From NCBI RefSeq assembly GCF_036404135.1, contig NZ_DASWPE010000040.1:1-64000 (forward strand): a DNA stretch of 64,000 nt, written 5' to 3'. Of the stretch, positions 60,081-64,000 are shown one piece after another. Origin of the DNA: Rhodopseudomonas_A sp036404135 (GTDB lineage Bacteria > Pseudomonadota > Alphaproteobacteria > Rhizobiales > Xanthobacteraceae). How positions within the stretch are numbered: the stretch's first letter is position 1; each line of letters starts with the position of its first letter. A program made the translations under genes and the position numbers. The notes beneath the pieces are model-generated. The model searched no databases. It saw only the letters and a program-made list of their open reading frames with translations, and was not told where the DNA came from.

Positions 60081-61597
60081 TCGCTCGAAGCTTCGCCATG
60101 CGCGACCTTCACCGCGGCGCGGTCGATCGCGCCGGTCGCGGTTAAAGGCAGGCTCGCCACGAATACCACGTATTTCGGCCTTTTGAAGCGGGCGATTTGT
60201 CCAGCGACAAAATCCGCGATCTCCGCAGCGCTGGGGCTTGCGCCGTCGCGGCAGACGCAGACCGCCTTGATCGCCTCGCTCCATTGCGGATCCGGCACCC
60301 CGATCACCACCACCTCGGCGACGCCGGGATGGGCGCGGATCGCGGCCTCGACTTCGGCCGGATAGACGTTCTCGCCGCCGGTCTTGATCAGGTCCTTCTC
60401 CGGCGCGCGGCCGGCGTACCATAAGTAACCATCGGCATCGAACCGCCCGAGGTCGCCGGTGTGATGCCAGCCGCCGCGCAGCGCGTGGGCGGTGGCGGCC
60501 TTGTTGTTCCAATAGCCTTTGAACACGGTCGGGCCGCGCAGCACGATCTCGCCGACCTCGCCTTCGGGCAGCGGCCGATCGTCGGCATCGACCACCGCCA
60601 TGCTGCGCCAAAACAACGGCCGGCCGGCGGATTTCGGCCGCTCGCGATACGGCGACAATGTCGCCAGCCCCGAGGTCTCGGATTGCCCATAGGTCGACCA
60701 GAACCGCGCGTTCGGGCACATCGCCTCGAAGCATTCGATGGTTTGCGGCGTATCGAGCCCGGTCACCGCGCGCAGGCTGCGCAACTGATCGCCGCTGGCG
60801 TGCTCAAGGATGGCGCCCAGCATCGGCGCGAACGTCGCCAGCAGCGTCACCTGTTCGGCGGCGATGCCGCGCGCGGCCTCTGCCGCGTCGAACTTCGCGG
60901 CAATGACGTTGACGCCGCCGGCCTGCTGCGCGGTCAGCATCAGCCCGAGCCCGGTGATGTGAAATAGCGGCAAGACGCCGAGGTTGACGTCAGCTTCGCC
61001 AAGCCCGAGCGCCTGGATCAGCGAACTCTGCGCGATCAATAGATTGCGCTGCGACAACAACGCGCCGCGCGGCCTGCCGCCGACCGCGGCGGTGTGAATG
61101 ATGACGAAGCCCGCATCGGCATCGACGTCCTGTCGCGGCGCCGGATCGTCCACATCGTAAAGCTCGCCGAACGGCTGGAACGGCGCGGCGTCCGCGCCGA
61201 GCCCGAAGCAGCGCCGCAGCGAGGGCAGCGACGGCGCCAGCGTCTGCGCGATGGGCTGATAGTCGCGGCCAACGATCAGCAGCAGCGGCGCGCCATCGGC
61301 CAGCACGAAGCCGATTTCTTCAGCGCTGAGCCGGACATTGACCGGCAGCAGGACGGCGCCGATATAGGCCTCCGCGCCGATCAGGTCGACCATCTCCAGT
61401 GCGTTTTGCGACAGAATTGCAACGCGGTCGCCCGCCGTGACGCCTTCGCGGGCGAGTCCGGCGGCGAGCCGCGTCACCCGGCCCAGATAGTCGAGATGGC
61501 TGATATGGCGGCCTTCAAACACGAAGGCGGTGCGCCGCGGCGCCAGCGCCGCGTTGCGGCGATAGACGTCGGCAAGGGTGAAGTCATCGAGCGCCAT
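60077..61597 (-). CDS. Acyl-CoA synthetase-like protein with altered catalytic motifs
   Basis: A 506-residue member of the ANL (acyl/aryl-CoA synthetase) superfamily. Structural motifs are good: WYAGRAPEKDLIKTGGENVY (A8 region), HHTGDLGRFDADG and STYGQSETSG. Two key sites differ: the phosphate loop reads HTAAVGGRPRG (about 168-178) instead of T-S-G-T-T-G-x-P-K-G, and the A10 lysine motif reads TATGAIDR, so the catalytic lysine (normally G-K) is A490. Both changes should weaken or abolish adenylation. A related non-catalytic or specialised role is inferred. Its stop lies in a repeat element. Confidence 0.85.
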   Translation of the reverse strand: MALDDFTLADVYRRNAALAPRRTAFVFEGRHISHLDYLGRVTRLAAGLAREGVTAGDRVAILSQNALEMVDLIGAEAYIGAVLLPVNVRLSAEEIGFVLADGAPLLLIVGRDYQPIAQTLAPSLPSLRRCFGLGADAAPFQPFGELYDVDDPAPRQDVDADAGFVIIHTAAVGGRPRGALLSQRNLLIAQSSLIQALGLGEADVNLGVLPLFHITGLGLMLTAQQAGGVNVIAAKFDAAEAARGIAAEQVTLLATFAPMLGAILEHASGDQLRSLRAVTGLDTPQTIECFEAMCPNARFWSTYGQSETSGLATLSPYRERPKSAGRPLFWRSMAVVDADDRPLPEGEVGEIVLRGPTVFKGYWNNKAATAHALRGGWHHTGDLGRFDADGYLWYAGRAPEKDLIKTGGENVYPAEVEAAIRAHPGVAEVVVIGVPDPQWSEAIKAVCVCRDGASPSAAEIADFVAGQIARFKRPKYVVFVASLPLTATGAIDRAAVKVAHGEASSD

Positions 61598-61774
61598 GGC
61601 CGGTTCCGATTTGCTGCGGAGTGTTCAGTATCGCGCAGCGTTGCGCGAGGTCCAGTCGGCTCTTCGGTCGGCGATCAGTTTCGTCCTGCCGGACCCAGAA
61701 ACCGTCCGCTGGGCGGAACATAGCCGAACCTGCCGAGTTCACATGCAGCTTTCCAACAACACGGAGTCCACCCC

Positions 61775-62989
61775 ATGGCCCAGGCCGATCCTCGATCCTT
61801 GGAAGAGATACGCCGCGACGCCGAGCGCGCACGGGCGGGCCTGACCGCGACGGTCGATCAGTTGAAGACCACCGTCAACGACACCGCGCAGGACTTCCGC
61901 GCGCGGGTTTCTCCCGATGCGATCAAGGCCGAGGTCTCCGGCTACATCAAGAGCCGCGGCGAGGCGATGGTCGACAGCGTCACTGACGCGATCCGCAACA
62001 ATCCGCTGCAGGCGCTGGCGATCGGTGCCAGCGTCGCGGTGCCGCTGCTGCGGGTGGTGCGCACCATCCCCGCGCCGGTGCTGATGGTCGGCGCCGGGCT
62101 GTATCTGGCCGGAACCAAGCGCGGACAGGACGTCGCGCGGCAGGCCAATGACGCGGCGATCGATCTGGCCGGCGAGGTCAATCGCAGAGCCCGCGACTTC
62201 GGCGCCGATGTCGGCGAGGCCGCGATTGCCACGCGCGACTACGCGGTCGATCGATACGCCGCCGCCAGCGAAGCCGTCGCGGTCGGCGCCGAGCAGATCA
62301 AGGGCAAGGCCGCCGAACTGGGCGCCAGCATTTCCTCGACGGTCGACGGGCTGCGCCACCAGGCCGACCAGACCGGCGAACGCATCTCCGGCGAGGTCGC
62401 CGAACTTTCCGAACGCGGATCGCGCAGCGCCGCCGATGCCGCCGGTACGGTGCGTGACACCGCGTCGTCGGTGCGCGACGCCGCGGCCGCGATGCGCGAG
62501 ACCGCCGCCGACGCCGCAGCGCGGCTGCGGCAGACCGCTTATGCTTCGGTCGATGCCGGCCGCGACGCCGCCGCGCTGGCCCGCGACCGCGCCGCGCAAT
62601 TGGCGCAGCGCGCCGCCCAGGCCGGCGATCGTGCCCGGCACACGGTCATGGACACCGCGACGCAGAATCCGCTGCTGGTTGCCGGCATCGGCCTGGTGCT
62701 CGGCGGCTTGATCGCCAGCGCTCTGCCGCGCTCGCGGATCGAAGACCGGCTGGTCGGCGGCACCGCCCGCGGCCTCAGGGAGCGGGCGCGCGACGTCGCG
62801 ACGCAGGGCGTTGAAGGTCTCAAGGAGGCGGTCGGCGGCGCCTATCACGAGGTCACTCAGGCAGTCGAACAGGAAGGCCTGACGCCGGACAGCGTGGCCG
62901 GCGCGGCAAAGGATCTCGGTCAACGCGCGCGCAAGGTCGCCGAGGCCGCGACGACGTCGTTCGAGATGCCGTCGCACAACAAACATTGA
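61775..62989 (+). CDS. DUF3618 protein, long amphipathic membrane protein
   Basis: A 404-residue protein. The N-terminal part (SLEEIRRDAERARAGLTATV, with TVDQLKTTVNDTAQDFRARV next) matches DUF3618. Two hydrophobic spans (about residues 88-115, PLQALAIGASVAVPLL and APVLMVGAGLYLAGT) and a third near 293-312 (NPLLVAGIGLVLGGLIASAL) are separated by very long alanine/arginine-rich helical stretches with repeated A-R-D/A-A-D units. Such proteins are membrane-associated and of unknown function, common near DUF1469-type proteins. It is followed 39 bp later by the next small helical gene. Confidence 0.8.
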   Translation: MAQADPRSLEEIRRDAERARAGLTATVDQLKTTVNDTAQDFRARVSPDAIKAEVSGYIKSRGEAMVDSVTDAIRNNPLQALAIGASVAVPLLRVVRTIPAPVLMVGAGLYLAGTKRGQDVARQANDAAIDLAGEVNRRARDFGADVGEAAIATRDYAVDRYAAASEAVAVGAEQIKGKAAELGASISSTVDGLRHQADQTGERISGEVAELSERGSRSAADAAGTVRDTASSVRDAAAAMRETAADAAARLRQTAYASVDAGRDAAALARDRAAQLAQRAAQAGDRARHTVMDTATQNPLLVAGIGLVLGGLIASALPRSRIEDRLVGGTARGLRERARDVATQGVEGLKEAVGGAYHEVTQAVEQEGLTPDSVAGAAKDLGQRARKVAEAATTSFEMPSHNKH

Positions 62990-63028
62990 ACGGGACATTG
63001 AAACAGAGACATCCGGGAAGGAACGATC

Positions 63029-63724
63029 ATGGCTGAACAATTCGTCAAGACCACACCGTCGAATTCCAACGTCGGCAACCCCGCCAAGCCGGGTGGTTCG
63101 CCGGCGCCGCAGAGCCTGCGCGGCGTGACCGAACAGACCGTGGCCGCCGGCCGCGACATCAAAGACGCCGGCAAGGACGCCGCGCGGGATATCAAGGACA
63201 AGGCCACCGACTTCAAGGACAAGGTGACCGAGAAGGTCAGCGATCTCGCCGGCTCGTCGGCCGAGACCATCAAGCAGCAGGCCGCCGAATTCACCGAGGC
63301 GGCGAAGGACTTCGCCGCGCAGGCCGGCGACAAGATCAAGGAGCGGGTGCACGATCAGCAGGGCGTCGGCGCCGACTATGTCGGCAATCTCGCCGAGACC
63401 TTGCGCCGCGCCGCCCGCGAATTCGACCACGATCTGCCGTTCGCCGCGAGCTATATCCGCAAGGCCGCGTCCAAGGTGGAAGACGTCTCCGACAGCGTCC
63501 GCACCGGCGATCTGCAGGACCTGGTGGCAGGCGCGCAATCCTTCGCGCGTCGCCAACCGACGGCGTTTCTCGGTCTCGCGGTGCTCGCCGGATTCGGCGC
63601 GGTGCGGTTTCTGAAGAGTTCGGGCGAGGCCATCGACCGCGGTGGATCGGCCCAAGGCGGTCGCGGCGCGCCGCAGCGCGCGAACGATGACAACAGGGGG
63701 TATCGCGATGAGTTCACCAGCTAA
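63029..63724 (+). CDS. Amphipathic helical protein, LEA/CsbD-like character, unknown
   Basis: A 231-residue protein. After a proline-rich start, residues about 40-125 are amphipathic lysine/alanine/aspartate helices (DIKDAGKDAARDIKDKATDF), which resemble stress-related (LEA-like) proteins. One hydrophobic segment lies at about 176-195 (PTAFLGLAVLAGFGAVRFL). No family is named with confidence. It overlaps the next gene by 17 bp, so it is part of the DUF3618-holin-like cassette. Confidence 0.75.
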   Translation: MAEQFVKTTPSNSNVGNPAKPGGSPAPQSLRGVTEQTVAAGRDIKDAGKDAARDIKDKATDFKDKVTEKVSDLAGSSAETIKQQAAEFTEAAKDFAAQAGDKIKERVHDQQGVGADYVGNLAETLRRAAREFDHDLPFAASYIRKAASKVEDVSDSVRTGDLQDLVAGAQSFARRQPTAFLGLAVLAGFGAVRFLKSSGEAIDRGGSAQGGRGAPQRANDDNRGYRDEFTS

Positions 63725-64000
63725 TCGTTCGATCCCCGAGCTGTTCAGCGACGCCTTCGGCCAACTCGCCAAGTTGTTGAGCAACGAGATCGACCTCGCC
63801 CGCGCCGAATTCTCGCAAAAGCTCGGCCAGGTCGGCCGGGCCGGCGCGATGATCGGCGCCGGTGCGGTGATCTTTATGCCGGCGCTGGTGTTGATCCTGT
63901 TCGCGATCGCCGCGGCGCTGGCGCAGGCCGGCTTCAGCCCGGCGATGTCCTATCTGATCACGGGCGGCGGCGCGGCGGTGATCGCGCTGATCCTGATCAG
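63708..64000 (+). CDS. Holin-like (DUF1469/Phage_holin_3_6-type) membrane protein, 3' truncated
   Basis: The first 97 codons of a membrane protein that continue past the window end. It starts MSSPANRSIPELFSDAFGQL and continues with a helical ELARAEFSQKLG-like segment (here EIDLARAEFSQKLG). Hydrophobic spans follow at about residues 48-68 (GAMIGAGAVIFMPALVLILF) and 80-97 (YLITGGGAAVIALILI). The pattern of Actinobacteria/alphaproteobacteria 'phage holin family' proteins is clear, but these are chromosomal envelope proteins, not evidence of a prophage. It overlaps the upstream gene by 17 bp. Confidence 0.8.
   Translation, partial: MSSPANRSIPELFSDAFGQLAKLLSNEIDLARAEFSQKLGQVGRAGAMIGAGAVIFMPALVLILFAIAAALAQAGFSPAMSYLITGGGAAVIALILI

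Noticed and set aside
63708..64000. Prophage remnant suggested by a 'holin' name
   Set aside because: There are no other phage genes nearby, and the DUF1469-type holin family is widely chromosomal in this group.

Overview
The window is GC-rich alphaproteobacterial chromosome, most likely from the Nitrobacteraceae (Rhodopseudomonas/Bradyrhizobium group). The reasons are the sciP-fliF-fliG-fliH-fliN-flbD flagellar block, a napEDABC operon under an FNR/FixK-type site, FixL-like histidine kinases and several dispersed palindromic repeat families. The assignment is inferred from gene content and style, not from a marker gene.

Layout. 1-5655: operon for a complex-I-like membrane complex (HyfB, C, E, F, G, I homologues; first gene cut by the window edge). 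The large subunit has lost the NiFe-binding cysteines, so this is an energy-converting hydrogenase-related (Ehr) complex, not a hydrogenase. 5861-8587: a small ribbon-helix-helix protein, then exbB-exbD-tonB. 9114-14698: sciP, then fliF, fliG, fliH, fliN and the sigma-54 activator flbD. 14729-17068: small conserved proteins and a transglutaminase-like protein. 17342-21628: periplasmic nitrate reductase operon with its FNR/FixK box. 21729-25551: an SF1 helicase, a more A/T-rich FMO-type monooxygenase plus a partner gene, and tRNA-Arg(CCG). 25770-30545: LysR, MFS transporter, tartrate dehydrogenase and glycerate 2-kinase, a plausible tartrate-use unit. 30827-37210: a membrane protein, a CHASE3-like/FixL-like kinase, a GH-A clan glycosidase, a GH1 beta-glucosidase and glucokinase. 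37409-45873: xseA, an SRPBCC protein, purD and an RND efflux pair. 46124-59549: a chemotaxis-type gene block. 60077-61597: a degenerate acyl-CoA synthetase-like gene. 61775-64000: DUF3618, an amphipathic helical protein and a truncated holin-like (DUF1469-type) membrane protein.

The chemotaxis block is the most unusual accessory system. Its receptor is soluble and carries two complete signalling tips. The coupling protein is a fusion of three CheW domains. A HEAT-repeat protein sits between cheB and cheR, a small unclassified protein follows cheA, and two CheC-type phosphatase homologues flank the cluster (one with a broken first active site). A three-PAS hybrid kinase ends the run. Nearly all genes overlap or are a few bases apart, so they are probably one transcriptional unit that senses a cytoplasmic signal.

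Energy metabolism (Ehr complex, Nap), iron/TonB uptake, motility and chemosensing dominate. Three families of dispersed repeats (copies near 14.9, 31.4, 37.3, 41.0-41.4 and 59.6-60.1 kb) fill most long intergenic gaps. No CRISPR array, rRNA or complete insertion sequence was seen.
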